Positions 42,231-50,677 of a stretch of 64,000 nt of DNA are shown here, one piece after another. The stretch is taken from assembly GCA_039821645.1 (NCBI GenBank), contig JBCBNU010000009.1, positions 3,105 through 67,104 of the forward strand, in the 5' to 3' direction. A model generated the notes under the pieces. The model was not told the DNA's origin and ran no database searches. It saw nothing but the letters and a program-made list of their open reading frames with translations. Made by a program: the position numbers and the translations under genes. Numbering within the stretch: position 1 is the stretch's first letter; every line of letters starts with the position of its first letter. This DNA comes from CALBPI01 sp039821645 (lineage in GTDB: Bacteria > Pseudomonadota > Gammaproteobacteria > Steroidobacterales > Woeseiaceae).

Positions 42231-43981
42231 TGTGGAGCGAATGGTTCGATGTCTGGAGTGGGGCCGAGATGTTGCCCACGGTGCTCTGGCTAACAGCCAC
42301 TGCACTTTTCGCGTCGTTTATGATTTCTCGCCGACTTTCCTGGCTGGCGCGTTGTATCTGGTGGCCGTTGCAATTGGCCGCTGTGTTCTGTCTGTTGTTG
42401 ATGGTGTTCCCACCCAGTAGGCCAGGGGAGTCCGGCGATAGTGTGTTGCTGACGATGGGCGGCGACGCTGAGCGTGTGCACGCAGACCGCGTGATGCCCG
42501 ACATGCTGAACGCCGAGCAGCGAATTCGGCAGCAAGGTGGTGCGCTTTCTGAGAACCTGACTGTGGTAGGGCACGGGCTGATGCCGCAACAATGGTATGA
42601 GTGGCCGAGGCCACGACGTGTACAGCACGATGCGACCGACCCGGATGGACTACTCATGCATTTCGATCTTCCGACCGAGGTGGTCGCGGGCCGTTCTTAC
42701 TCGGCAGTAGCAACTTTGGCACCCGAGTCTGATGGCGTACACGTCGACATTGTCGACAGCCAGGGCGAGCGTATCGCAACCTCTGATTCGGGCGACCGCA
42801 GAGTTCTAACGCTTCCAGCGCTGCCTACGGGCAGACGAACACTTGATTTGGTCGTTTCTCGTGATGGCGTGGAGTTGGAGCGTGTCGCATTTGGCGTCAA
42901 CGCGATACAACCGGAACTGGCCCGAATCCTGTTAGTGCAAGACGCACCCGGATTCGAAGGGCGCTACTTCTTTGCCTGGGCCGGTGCCACAGGTGCTGCG
43001 GTAGCAGCGCGCACACAGGTTTCGGAAGCGAGACTTATAACACGGTTTGTGAACCGCAATCGCGTCAGTCTGGATAATCTCAATGACTCGCTTTTGGACG
43101 CCGTCGATCTTGTGGTGATTAGCGGGGCAGCGCTCGGGGCATTGAGTAGCGAGGAGCGCGAACGTCTCGTTCGTTCGAAATCGGGTGTCGGAGTCCTCGT
43201 GCTCATTCACGATACGGACGACCTGAAAGCGGTCACCTCAATGGCGGGTGTTAGCGTTCGTGAGAATCCCTCGCAGGTGATCTATCAAGTCGAGGCCAGT
43301 GTCGATTATGTTGAATCGGGTCTATCAAGATTAAACGTCGGTTTTGAGAATGCGTTGTGGCGTCCGATAGTGACTGATCTTGCGGGTGATTCATTGATTG
43401 TCGTGCGGCGAGACAATCCCTCTTTTGCAATATCGCTGATTCGTGATTCGTTCCGAATACAGGGTGCTGGTGGTGTCGAGGCCTACGCGGCACTCTGGTC
43501 TCCCATTATTGAGGGCATGGCGCGGCCTTCCGATACGTCTCAACTGGTTGTGTGTCCTGCAAGACCCGTGGCGTATGAGCGACTGCGAGTTTGCGCACCC
43601 CCCGGTGCGTCTGCCCGGGCGCTGCGAGTAACGTCGCCAGGCGGGGAGGGCAGCGAGCAGCGGCTGTTCAAATCTCCCCTTCGCCTTGGGCAGCAGTGCG
43701 CTTGGATTTGGCCCGACCGGGCTGGATGGTACCGATTCGAAACCGACGGTCTGAGCACCGAGCGCTATGTTGCGAGCAGCCAGAGTTGGTCGGGAGCACG
43801 TTCACGAGCCTCCCTCTCGGTTACCGGTGCCGTTGCCGGCACGGTCGGAATCGGTGCGTTTGTACAGCAGGCTCCACAGCAAATGCGGCGTGAGACTTTC
43901 CTGCCATGGTTGCTCGGCCTGTGGCTGCTCAGTTGGTTCGTGCAGAGAATCGCATTGACGCCGCGTGCCACGTCAGTCTGA
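42227..43981 (+). CDS. Membrane protein with glutamine amidotransferase-like fold, last gene of the MoxR operon
   Basis: I recognise this 584-residue protein only by layout. It has two N-terminal helices (about residues 17-60, LPTVLWLTATALFASFMIS and WWPLQLAAVFCLLLMVF), a long periplasmic-type region with beta sandwiches, and a segment VDLVVISGAALGALSSEERERL like the amidotransferase-like domain of membrane partners in MoxR clusters. A C-terminal helix (FLPWLLGLWLLSWFV) ends it. It overlaps the preceding gene by 4 bases and ends 5 bases from the convergent START gene. It is probably a structural member of the same complex. Confidence 0.78.
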   Translation: MMWSEWFDVWSGAEMLPTVLWLTATALFASFMISRRLSWLARCIWWPLQLAAVFCLLLMVFPPSRPGESGDSVLLTMGGDAERVHADRVMPDMLNAEQRIRQQGGALSENLTVVGHGLMPQQWYEWPRPRRVQHDATDPDGLLMHFDLPTEVVAGRSYSAVATLAPESDGVHVDIVDSQGERIATSDSGDRRVLTLPALPTGRRTLDLVVSRDGVELERVAFGVNAIQPELARILLVQDAPGFEGRYFFAWAGATGAAVAARTQVSEARLITRFVNRNRVSLDNLNDSLLDAVDLVVISGAALGALSSEERERLVRSKSGVGVLVLIHDTDDLKAVTSMAGVSVRENPSQVIYQVEASVDYVESGLSRLNVGFENALWRPIVTDLAGDSLIVVRRDNPSFAISLIRDSFRIQGAGGVEAYAALWSPIIEGMARPSDTSQLVVCPARPVAYERLRVCAPPGASARALRVTSPGGEGSEQRLFKSPLRLGQQCAWIWPDRAGWYRFETDGLSTERYVASSQSWSGARSRASLSVTGAVAGTVGIGAFVQQAPQQMRRETFLPWLLGLWLLSWFVQRIALTPRATSV

Positions 43982-43986
43982 GGGCA

Positions 43987-44838
43987 CTATCGCGCGCTCT
44001 GGCGCATACTTGCCTCGGTGACGTTGGTTTGCGGTTGTCGCGGTTTGATCAAGCTGCCATCCCCGCGATAGATGAGGTAGCTTGGGTCATATCTAGCCCA
44101 CGCCTCATCGGCATCCTGCTCGATCTTTCCGAGCATCTTGGTCAGGTTCTTGCGTGTCTGTCGTGCAACCAACCCGTCGGGCACGATGCCGCCGAGATCA
44201 ACGGTCGCGTGCACCATGACAAGAGTTCGGTTTGGTCCTGCAGCGCCCATCACCCAAGCACCATTGTTTAGCGGTAGTGGTACTGACTTCTCTGCTTGCT
44301 TGGCGGAAATGCCGGCAAACGCGCCATCGCTGAAAAGCTCACTCACCCGGCTGGATGCGCTCGGCACCAGTGACCATCGGTGCTCCCACAAACGATTTGC
44401 TGAATTGTGCGCAAGTGTTGTGTTCTTCTCTGTGCGGATGAGCCAGTGCCGATCCCGCAGCGGCCACGGCATGTCGAGGTGTTGATACCAATCACCACCC
44501 CCGAGGGCATTGGTCTCCAGCAGTCGTTCAGTGAGGCGGCTGCTATATCCCGCGTCGAAAGCGAGTGCTGCAAGCCATAGCGGTTCTCTGGCTTGGTCGA
44601 TCAATCGATAGCCAATCACTCGGAGCGACGTTGTTTCCTCGCCGTTATGGCGCTCAGTCACCGAGACCTTACGATAGACCACCGCACCTTCGTATAGCTT
44701 CGATAAGCTGTCTTGATCGAGTCCACTTACCGCAACGCCAGACGCGCGCTGATACTCGATCAGCAAATCGATGATGACCTCATCAGCCTCGGCCATTCCC
44801 GAAAGTAACAGGCAGAGCGTTGTGACGAACTTACGCAT
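43987..44838 (-). CDS. Periplasmic START-domain (lipid-binding) protein
   Basis: Protein of 283 residues with a short signal peptide (MRKFVTTLCLLLSGMAEAD, cleavage near residue 18). The body fits a START/SRPBCC helix-grip fold: MPWPLRDRHWLIRTEK is the typical central START stretch, VPLPLNNGAWVMGAAG follows, and the closing helix is PDGLVARQTRKNLTKMLGKI. START domains bind a single lipid in a cavity. Export is predicted, so it would act in the periplasm. It lies 18 bases after the hydrolase-VTT-ATP-grasp gene, which points to a shared lipid substrate. Confidence 0.78.
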   Translation of the reverse strand: MRKFVTTLCLLLSGMAEADEVIIDLLIEYQRASGVAVSGLDQDSLSKLYEGAVVYRKVSVTERHNGEETTSLRVIGYRLIDQAREPLWLAALAFDAGYSSRLTERLLETNALGGGDWYQHLDMPWPLRDRHWLIRTEKNTTLAHNSANRLWEHRWSLVPSASSRVSELFSDGAFAGISAKQAEKSVPLPLNNGAWVMGAAGPNRTLVMVHATVDLGGIVPDGLVARQTRKNLTKMLGKIEQDADEAWARYDPSYLIYRGDGSLIKPRQPQTNVTEASMRQSAR

Positions 44839-44856
44839 GGGTTGAATACTATCAGA

Positions 44857-47400
44857 CTATTTTGTTGCGGCAGGTTGTGTCAGCGCCCGTAACTCTTTAA
44901 TCACTCGTATCGCACCGGGTGGTCGGTGGCCAGACTTGGCGAGTTGCGCGCCGATTTGCCACGCAGATGCCCAGTGGGCGCAGGTCGCCTTGAGACCGTC
45001 GAGTAGAGAGGCGCCCGGGTGATAAATATGTGCGGGCTCGGAGGTTAATCCGTTCAATTCGACGATGGACAGCGATCGTCCTTTGGTCAGTGACTCAGGG
45101 TTTGGAACAAACAGATCGAATCGGCCGAGAAAAAAGCCGTCGAAGTGTCCCGTTATTTGGTCGAGTGTTTGAACCAATTGTTCGCTATTCAGATGACCAG
45201 CATCTGTGAAGATGCTGCCTCGACTGTGCGTGCCGATTGCATTCAGTCTTACGGGCTCGCCGTTGCCGGGCACACCCTGGAGGTCTCGCGAGTGCGTGTT
45301 GAGGAACACCGGTGCCATATTCACTGCGCGATCGTCGTTGAGAATCAATTGCTCAAGCGTCGACGCACCGTCGCCCGTAACGATCGTGTGTCCTTTGTGA
45401 GCGATTGAGGTCACGCTGCCGGTAGCGGCGTTCGGTAGCCGGCAGTACATGACCCCGTATTCCTCGCCGCTAACCATCTGTTGCGCGATGATCGTCCCAT
45501 TTGCGTTCTTCAGATAAGCGCTAGCCTGCGCATCGCTGTGTATGACCTCAACTTCTCGACCACGCTCACCCGCATCGGGTTTCATTACGATCGGATAGCC
45601 TCCGTGTGCAGCAACGAATTCACGGATTTGGTCCAAGCGAGCGTCAGGCCTGTCACTGTCGATCGTGGTGAATGCGGCCACGGCCCCAGAGGGAGCAAGC
45701 GCACTGAGAATTTGAGACTTGGATTCACCTGTGAGACCGCTGAGCGGGATCGCCGGGTTGGCAATCGTGAATAGCGTCAATGAGCGGTAGCGAAGCGCCA
45801 TCCCAACGTTGAACAAAACAACGGGGGCGTAATACGCCCAGCGCGGCCAATACTCGAAACGTGTCATTCGGCGCCACTGTCCCAGAGCTAGCCGACGTCC
45901 TCGCCGGGTGAACAGTGGCGGCAGGATGCGCGCGGCGAACACCAACAGCAATGCGCCACCGAGAAATAACCAGATGGCCGACGCCGCATATTCCTCAAAC
46001 CACCGTTCAACAATTGCGCCGTAGGTTGCTGCGACGCCAACCAGGATCGGTGTCCAGATCGCTGTTGCCAACGCGAAGTAGCTGATAAACACGGGCACAG
46101 GCATGCGTAACGCCCCCGCAACGAGATAGGTTGGCAGTCGGGTGCCGGGTGTGAATCGACTGATGATGATCACGAGCGGGCCGCGGCGGTTAAGCCAGTC
46201 TGTTGCCCGATTGATTGCTGAGTCGCTGACCAGCCGCTTCACTGCAGGCGCGCCAAACCAGCGGCCAATGAAAAACAGGGCCACATCGCTCGTAAACAGT
46301 CCGATGAGGCAGGCGAGAATTGCTATGGGCAACGACAAGATGCCTTGCGCGACCAGAAAGCCAGATGCGATGCAGGTCAGGTCTTCACTGACATAGGCAG
46401 CGACGACAATAGCTAGAACAAGCACTACCAGCGGGAATCCCGACAGCGGTTCGCGATCACCGGTGACATAAGGTAGCTTGGCTGCTTCGAGTCGTGACGG
46501 ATCAGCAGACGCACGAGTATCTTCTTCCCCCGCATTGACTCGATCGATGAACGCTCGAATTGACGGTGTCACAAGTTCGGGTGTTCCGTAGCCGATTTCA
46601 TGTCCTGCATCAACAGCGACCAGCGTGCTCTGCGGTACTAGCCTCTTATGTTCTTCGGCAGCCGCAAATGGCACTAACCCGTCCCGCTCACCATGCACGA
46701 TCAGAGTAGGAACCTCGATGCGAGTTAGTTTCTCGCGCAGCACTCGCTGATCGGTGTCGACAAGATTTTTTGCATAGCCAAGCCCAAGGATCGCACCATC
46801 AAGGAACCCAAAGTGCGGCAACAGCCATTCGCAAGCATTGACCAGAGCGAGTTGCCCGGCGTAAACGGCATGATTGACCGGGTAGCTGCCGAACAGCTCG
46901 AGCTCCTGCACACCGATCGCCGCAAGTAGCGTCAGGCTCTCAACGCGTTCTGCATGATCGCTGGCGAGGACAATGGCGGGCGCGCCACCCTGACTGTAGC
47001 CGATGATATGCGTTGACCCGATGCCCATGGCATTAAGCAGGTCGGCGACGTAGTGACCGTGTGTGATGCTGGAATAGTCAGCGAGTTTCAGTGTTGAGCG
47101 GCCAAACCCGGGCAAGTCAGGAGAGATGACATAGAAATCCCCTTCGAGTAACTCAGCCAGCGAACGTAGTGCCGGCGATGCAACGGGTGTTCCGTGAAGG
47201 AGCAATATCGCTGGCTTGCTTGGATCACCATAGCGGCGTACGGCGACCTCGATAGTGTCGCCCGTTAGCACATCCGCGTCGCGCTCATCGAGCGTTACGG
47301 CAATTTGATCCGACTGAAGGGGAAGTGCGTCGTCGCTAAGTAGTCGCAGACCATTGGATGCGAGCAGCAGTATGAGCCACAACCAGAGAAATCGCCGCAT
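44857..47400 (-). CDS. Fusion protein: alpha/beta-hydrolase, DedA/VTT membrane domain, ATP-grasp ligase
   Basis: 847 residues in three parts. (1) Residues 1-290: an N-terminal hydrophobic anchor, then an alpha/beta-hydrolase with Ser136 in GYSQGG, Asp240 in HGERDG and His267 in DAGHEIG. (2) Residues 320-495: a DedA/VTT (SNARE-associated) domain with several helices and the conserved RFTPGTRLPTYLVAG. (3) Residues 550-847: an ATP-grasp domain with Lys607 in YPIVMKPDAGERG, an acidic lid-strand motif VSGEEYG, Asp762 and Glu781-x-Asn783. VTT proteins move lipids across membranes; ATP-grasp enzymes join an acid to an amine. The gene starts 7 bases after the DinB-like stop and is followed by the START gene. 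The frame is continuous throughout, so this is one protein, not an artefact of adjacent genes. Confidence 0.85.
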   Translation of the reverse strand: MRRFLWLWLILLLASNGLRLLSDDALPLQSDQIAVTLDERDADVLTGDTIEVAVRRYGDPSKPAILLLHGTPVASPALRSLAELLEGDFYVISPDLPGFGRSTLKLADYSSITHGHYVADLLNAMGIGSTHIIGYSQGGAPAIVLASDHAERVESLTLLAAIGVQELELFGSYPVNHAVYAGQLALVNACEWLLPHFGFLDGAILGLGYAKNLVDTDQRVLREKLTRIEVPTLIVHGERDGLVPFAAAEEHKRLVPQSTLVAVDAGHEIGYGTPELVTPSIRAFIDRVNAGEEDTRASADPSRLEAAKLPYVTGDREPLSGFPLVVLVLAIVVAAYVSEDLTCIASGFLVAQGILSLPIAILACLIGLFTSDVALFFIGRWFGAPAVKRLVSDSAINRATDWLNRRGPLVIIISRFTPGTRLPTYLVAGALRMPVPVFISYFALATAIWTPILVGVAATYGAIVERWFEEYAASAIWLFLGGALLLVFAARILPPLFTRRGRRLALGQWRRMTRFEYWPRWAYYAPVVLFNVGMALRYRSLTLFTIANPAIPLSGLTGESKSQILSALAPSGAVAAFTTIDSDRPDARLDQIREFVAAHGGYPIVMKPDAGERGREVEVIHSDAQASAYLKNANGTIIAQQMVSGEEYGVMYCRLPNAATGSVTSIAHKGHTIVTGDGASTLEQLILNDDRAVNMAPVFLNTHSRDLQGVPGNGEPVRLNAIGTHSRGSIFTDAGHLNSEQLVQTLDQITGHFDGFFLGRFDLFVPNPESLTKGRSLSIVELNGLTSEPAHIYHPGASLLDGLKATCAHWASAWQIGAQLAKSGHRPPGAIRVIKELRALTQPAATK

Positions 47401-47407
47401 CGGGTGA

Positions 47408-47914
47408 TCAGGTGCCGCTTGCGTGGCGCAGGGTCGAGGGCGCTACTCCAAAGTCGGCGGTGGTGGTCAGCGAAAGCTGGGCAGCTGCGGCAGCGATCAA
47501 CGCGTCATGATGTACCGTATGGCTCACTAGGAACTGAAGCTCTCGTTGCAATGACGTCGGTGCTGCAACCTCTGTGCTTTGTGCAGAGCCGCAATCCATG
47601 CACACCGTCAACGCGAGTGCCGGATCGACGGTTTGAAGTTTACCCAGTCGGTCGACTTGATCGTCGATCCGCTGCAATGCGTAATCGACATCCTGTTCGG
47701 TCCGAGGATCGCGTTGCCGTTCGTCGTAATTGATATGCCCGCGCTCCAGGCCAATCCACAGTGCATCGTAGTGATCCAGAACATGGCGTACGTGTGCACC
47801 AATTCCACGATCGCAGGGGGTCACTGAGGCCGTATATTGCTTTGCCGTCATTTGAGCGACAACGTCACGCAGACGTTGCAGTCCAGCAATGTTGTCAGCG
47901 TGCAGCGCGATCAT
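47408..47914 (-). CDS. DinB-like four-helix protein
   Basis: Small protein of 168 residues resembling the DinB/YfiT-like metal-binding four-helix fold. IGAHVRHVLDHY (about residue 38) and SHTVHHDALI (about 131) supply the three His ligands expected of that superfamily. A Cys pair with spacing CMDCG at about 105 is an unusual addition. ATG 47914 is chosen because AGGA lies 8 bases upstream; ATG 47938 has no ribosome site. It overlaps the acyltransferase gene by 20 bases. Some superfamily members are bacillithiol- or mycothiol-dependent transferases; none is indicated here. Confidence 0.75.
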   Translation of the reverse strand: MIALHADNIAGLQRLRDVVAQMTAKQYTASVTPCDRGIGAHVRHVLDHYDALWIGLERGHINYDERQRDPRTEQDVDYALQRIDDQVDRLGKLQTVDPALALTVCMDCGSAQSTEVAAPTSLQRELQFLVSHTVHHDALIAAAAAQLSLTTTADFGVAPSTLRHASGT

Positions 47915-48788
47915 GGTCGTGGTCCTGATGTTGTTCATGAATATTTAGTGCGTCGTTAGCCGATCTTGGGACGTCTCCAGATTCGATTGTCGCCGCGTCG
48001 GGAAAGTTCTGGAGCTGAAGTGTGTGTATATCCTCACGCACCTTAAGCGCTAATTCTTTGCGATCTGTCGCAAGTTGCTCATTGCTTGAAAAGCGGACCG
48101 TCGCGGTGAACCCGCGCAGATGCATTAACCTCCATACATGCGGAGCGAAAGCCATATCGCCGTAATAGCAGATTGCGCGATGCGCGTGAGGATCGCCGGC
48201 GTGGGTTTCGAAGTAAATCGCTGCCGTGTTGACCGGGTAGTTGTGTCGCGCAGGCATCTCGAGAAGAGAAGGTCGGATCGGTAAAACAAAGTCGGATTCA
48301 GAGCTCGTGCCTTCCGGGAACAGGACGACGCCGTCGCCGCGCTCCAAGGCCTCGCGAATCGTTGCGTTCGCGCGAGGAATGTCCCGGTGGCGCTCGCGGT
48401 TGATGTAGAGCGTGTCAGCGAGTCTGGTCAGCATGCCGATCACCGGCCAGTGATTGACGTCTGCTTTCGACACAAAAACTGCTGGCAGCTTTTGCGCCAG
48501 AACGACGATGTCGAGATAACCGAGGTGATTGCTCGCGAGAAAGAATGGCGCTTCGGGGGGCGTTCCGTGCCAGACCACACGCCCACCGATGAGCGCAATA
48601 ACGCCACGTGCCCAGATGGAGAAGTGCGCAGCGCGCCACGCTCGACGCCGACTCGGCCAGGGTCGCAGCAACGCGCGTCCGCTCGACAGGGTAATTACGA
48701 TTAAAAGCGTGAATCCGGCGATGAGTATCAAACGCCATAGCGCGACGCATCGCCTCCAAAGGCTAAAGCTGTGCGATTGCTCGACCAT
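47895..48788 (-). CDS. olsA: PlsC/OlsA-like acyltransferase
   Basis: Membrane-associated glycerolipid-type acyltransferase of 297 residues. The catalytic HX4D motif is NHLGYLD (near residue 94), and the acceptor motif is LFPEGTSS (near residue 163). One N-terminal transmembrane helix (LILIAGFTLLIVITL) is present. OlsA O-acylates lyso-ornithine lipid made by OlsB, whose gene lies 14 bases upstream. A PlsC role in phosphatidic acid synthesis cannot be excluded, but the pairing favours OlsA. The C-terminus is His/Asp rich (QHQDHDHD). ATG 48788 and TTG 48797 are both possible starts. Confidence 0.85.
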   Translation of the reverse strand: MVEQSHSFSLWRRCVALWRLILIAGFTLLIVITLSSGRALLRPWPSRRRAWRAAHFSIWARGVIALIGGRVVWHGTPPEAPFFLASNHLGYLDIVVLAQKLPAVFVSKADVNHWPVIGMLTRLADTLYINRERHRDIPRANATIREALERGDGVVLFPEGTSSESDFVLPIRPSLLEMPARHNYPVNTAAIYFETHAGDPHAHRAICYYGDMAFAPHVWRLMHLRGFTATVRFSSNEQLATDRKELALKVREDIHTLQLQNFPDAATIESGDVPRSANDALNIHEQHQDHDHDRAAR

Positions 48789-48802
48789 GCTGTACAAGCG
48801 AC

Positions 48803-49609
48803 CTAGCGCGGCTCCAGGAAGAGGCGCTTATGCTCTTCGCTCAGCGCTTCCATATCAAAAAGTGCCAGATAGTCGATCGTGCGAAAATCGTGATCCATTG
48901 CTGGGCCGCTGACGATCGTCGCACCGTAGCCGAGGTACAAGCGCATCAGCTTGGGAATTCTCACGTCCGGTCTGCCGGCTCCAGCCGGCGGGCAAGCGTA
49001 CTCTGATTGCACGGTCACGCGCTTTTCGCGATCGATATGACCTTTGTTTACGAGCACTTCGTAAAGCGCGTGTCCTTCTGCCGGGTCGGTGCTCGTTAGT
49101 GAACAGCAACCGAAGAAGTAGCGGTTCCCCGTCGCGTTCATGTATGCCGCGAGTCCACGCCAAAGCAGGAAAAGTACCCGAGTATTGCGATGCTCACGAG
49201 CGATGCAGGCTCGACCAAGTTCCACGGATTGTCCCAGCAATTCATCGCCGAGCAGCGTCAGGTCAAATTCTGCTTGCGAGTAAAATCCGGGTCCCTGATT
49301 GGCCATTCGCCCATCCTGCAACCGATAGGTGCCGACTACGTCTCCCGATTCGAGGTGTTCGACCAGCAGGTGATGGCAGAACTGATCATGAGCGTCTTGA
49401 TCGAGGCCTGTCTGGTAGGACGCCTCGAGACCTTCCTCGAGTTCGAGATTGAAGACCTCGAAACGCAAGCGATAGAGAGACTCGGCGTCTGCGGCATTCA
49501 TCGCCAGTCGAAGCCGGTATTTGCCGATTTCCTGCGACACCGCAGAAACGAGATCCGCCTCAGGTGGGCATATGTCTATGCCTTGTTGGTTAAGTTGCGT
49601 TGAGCTCAT
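48803..49609 (-). CDS. olsB: L-ornithine N(alpha)-acyltransferase, OlsB-like
   Basis: GNAT-fold acyl-ACP:ornithine acyltransferase of 268 residues, the first step of phosphate-free ornithine lipid synthesis. Family motifs: LYRLRFEVFNLELEEGL near residue 45, HHLLVEHLESGDVVGTYRL, then VELGRACIAREHRN (CoA/ACP loop) and YFFGCCSLTSTDP. The length and the C-terminal YLGYGATIVSGPAMDHDF fit the hemolysin-like OlsB group rather than PlsC fusions. It starts at ATG 49609 with a G-rich ribosome site; its first bases overlap the stop of the small upstream ORF. It is followed by the OlsA-like gene. Confidence 0.87.
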   Translation of the reverse strand: MSSTQLNQQGIDICPPEADLVSAVSQEIGKYRLRLAMNAADAESLYRLRFEVFNLELEEGLEASYQTGLDQDAHDQFCHHLLVEHLESGDVVGTYRLQDGRMANQGPGFYSQAEFDLTLLGDELLGQSVELGRACIAREHRNTRVLFLLWRGLAAYMNATGNRYFFGCCSLTSTDPAEGHALYEVLVNKGHIDREKRVTVQSEYACPPAGAGRPDVRIPKLMRLYLGYGATIVSGPAMDHDFRTIDYLALFDMEALSEEHKRLFLEPR

Positions 49610-49824
49610 TCCCGATTCCCCCTCGAAAGATCGACGCAAACGCTTGCTGCCGGCCATGTTGGTTTGACCGCCTTACCGCCCAAAATATCACGGAGGTAGC
49701 GCAATTCGTCTGACCAGTCTTGCGTTGGCCGCTCGTCAGGGAATTCCCAAAATGCCGGCCGAAGCTGTCCCAGCGCGGAGTTTAACAGCGATATCGTCGT
49801 GTGCGCAGATTGATCACAGGACAC
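49606..49824 (-). CDS. Small hypothetical protein upstream of olsB
   Basis: ORF of 72 residues filling the gap between the TauE-like and olsB-like genes. It overlaps the former by 11 bases and the start of the latter by 4 (ATGA), the spacing seen in real coupled genes. The product is soluble, with Trp/Pro-rich FWEFPDERPTQDWSDELRYL. I recognise no family. It may be a genuine coupled small protein or only a leader ORF for olsB; conservation would decide. Confidence 0.4.
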   Translation of the reverse strand: MSCDQSAHTTISLLNSALGQLRPAFWEFPDERPTQDWSDELRYLRDILGGKAVKPTWPAASVCVDLSRGNRE

Positions 49825-50608
49825 TGATCAGTAAGCGAATTGCCGCCGCAATCAGGAAAGCGCCGAAAATCCGCTTGAGTCCTGTGGGCGACACTCGATG
49901 TGCGAGTGCTGCGCCGACCGGGGCAAACAATGCTGCCGTTACCGCGAGCAGCCCAGCCGCCGGCCAATGCACGTAGCCGATCGTCTCAGCAGGTCTCAGC
50001 GCTACGTCCGTACCGCCGACGACGTAGCCGATAACCGCGGGCACCGCAATGAATAAACCCAGCAGCGCTGAGGTGCCAACCGCGCGTCGAACGGGTAATC
50101 CGAAGCCGGTCAGTGTTGGTACCGAAAAGCTGCCGCCGCCGATGCCGAGCCAGGCAGAAAGCGTGCCGATCACCGCGGGTATCGCCGATCGATCAGCCGT
50201 CACGGGAAACCGCAACGCGGATTTACTGCCGAACAACATGCGCGCCCCGATAAGGGTGGCGAGACCGGAAAACAGAAGCCGTAATGCACTCCCGGAGATA
50301 TACCTCGCCAACATTGCACCCGTGATTGCGCCGATGGCCATCGGCAGTCCCCATTGCTGAATTCGCGACCAATCGATCGCGCCGCGCCGCTGGTGACTCA
50401 GGGCGGACGCCGGCGCAGTGGCGAGCATCGTGGTCAGTGCTGTTGCGATTGCGATGTGTGTTGAGACGGTGGGGTCGACGGCGCTGGCCTCTAGCCAGAC
50501 CACGAGAACCGGCACAAGCACGATGCCGCCGCCGATGCCGAGCAGCCCCGCCATGAGGCCGGCAACGACGCCTGCAGTGATCAATAGCGTGTAGGAAAAA
50601 GTCAACAC
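49814..50608 (-). CDS. TauE/SafE family anion exporter
   Basis: Integral membrane protein of about 264 residues with some eight hydrophobic segments. The duplicated glycine-rich motif is visible twice: GLLGIGGGIVLVPVL near the N-terminus and AWLGIGGGSFSVPTL in the middle, the hallmark of TauE/SafE permeases that export sulfite, sulfoacetate or other small acids. GTG 50608 is preferred. GTG 50656 would leave only 21 bases to the divergent reductase and would cover its probable -10. It is the first gene of the leftward unit leading to olsB-olsA and the fusion gene. Confidence 0.88.
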   Translation of the reverse strand: MLTFSYTLLITAGVVAGLMAGLLGIGGGIVLVPVLVVWLEASAVDPTVSTHIAIATALTTMLATAPASALSHQRRGAIDWSRIQQWGLPMAIGAITGAMLARYISGSALRLLFSGLATLIGARMLFGSKSALRFPVTADRSAIPAVIGTLSAWLGIGGGSFSVPTLTGFGLPVRRAVGTSALLGLFIAVPAVIGYVVGGTDVALRPAETIGYVHWPAAGLLAVTAALFAPVGAALAHRVSPTGLKRIFGAFLIAAAIRLLISVL

Positions 50609-50640
50609 GGAGTGATGCCGTTGGACAAGAGGCGGTGAAG

Positions 50641-50646
50641 TATACT
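50641..50646 (+). promoter_or_regulatory. Candidate -10 element for the MDR reductase
   Basis: TATACT lies 31 bases before the reductase ATG. A TTGGAC at 50621 is only 14 bases away, so the -35 is weak. The element argues that the divergent TauE gene starts further downstream in its own direction, at 50608. Confidence 0.4.
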
Positions 50647-50677
50647 GTCGCGCCACATTCTCCGCTAAAGGTATGTC

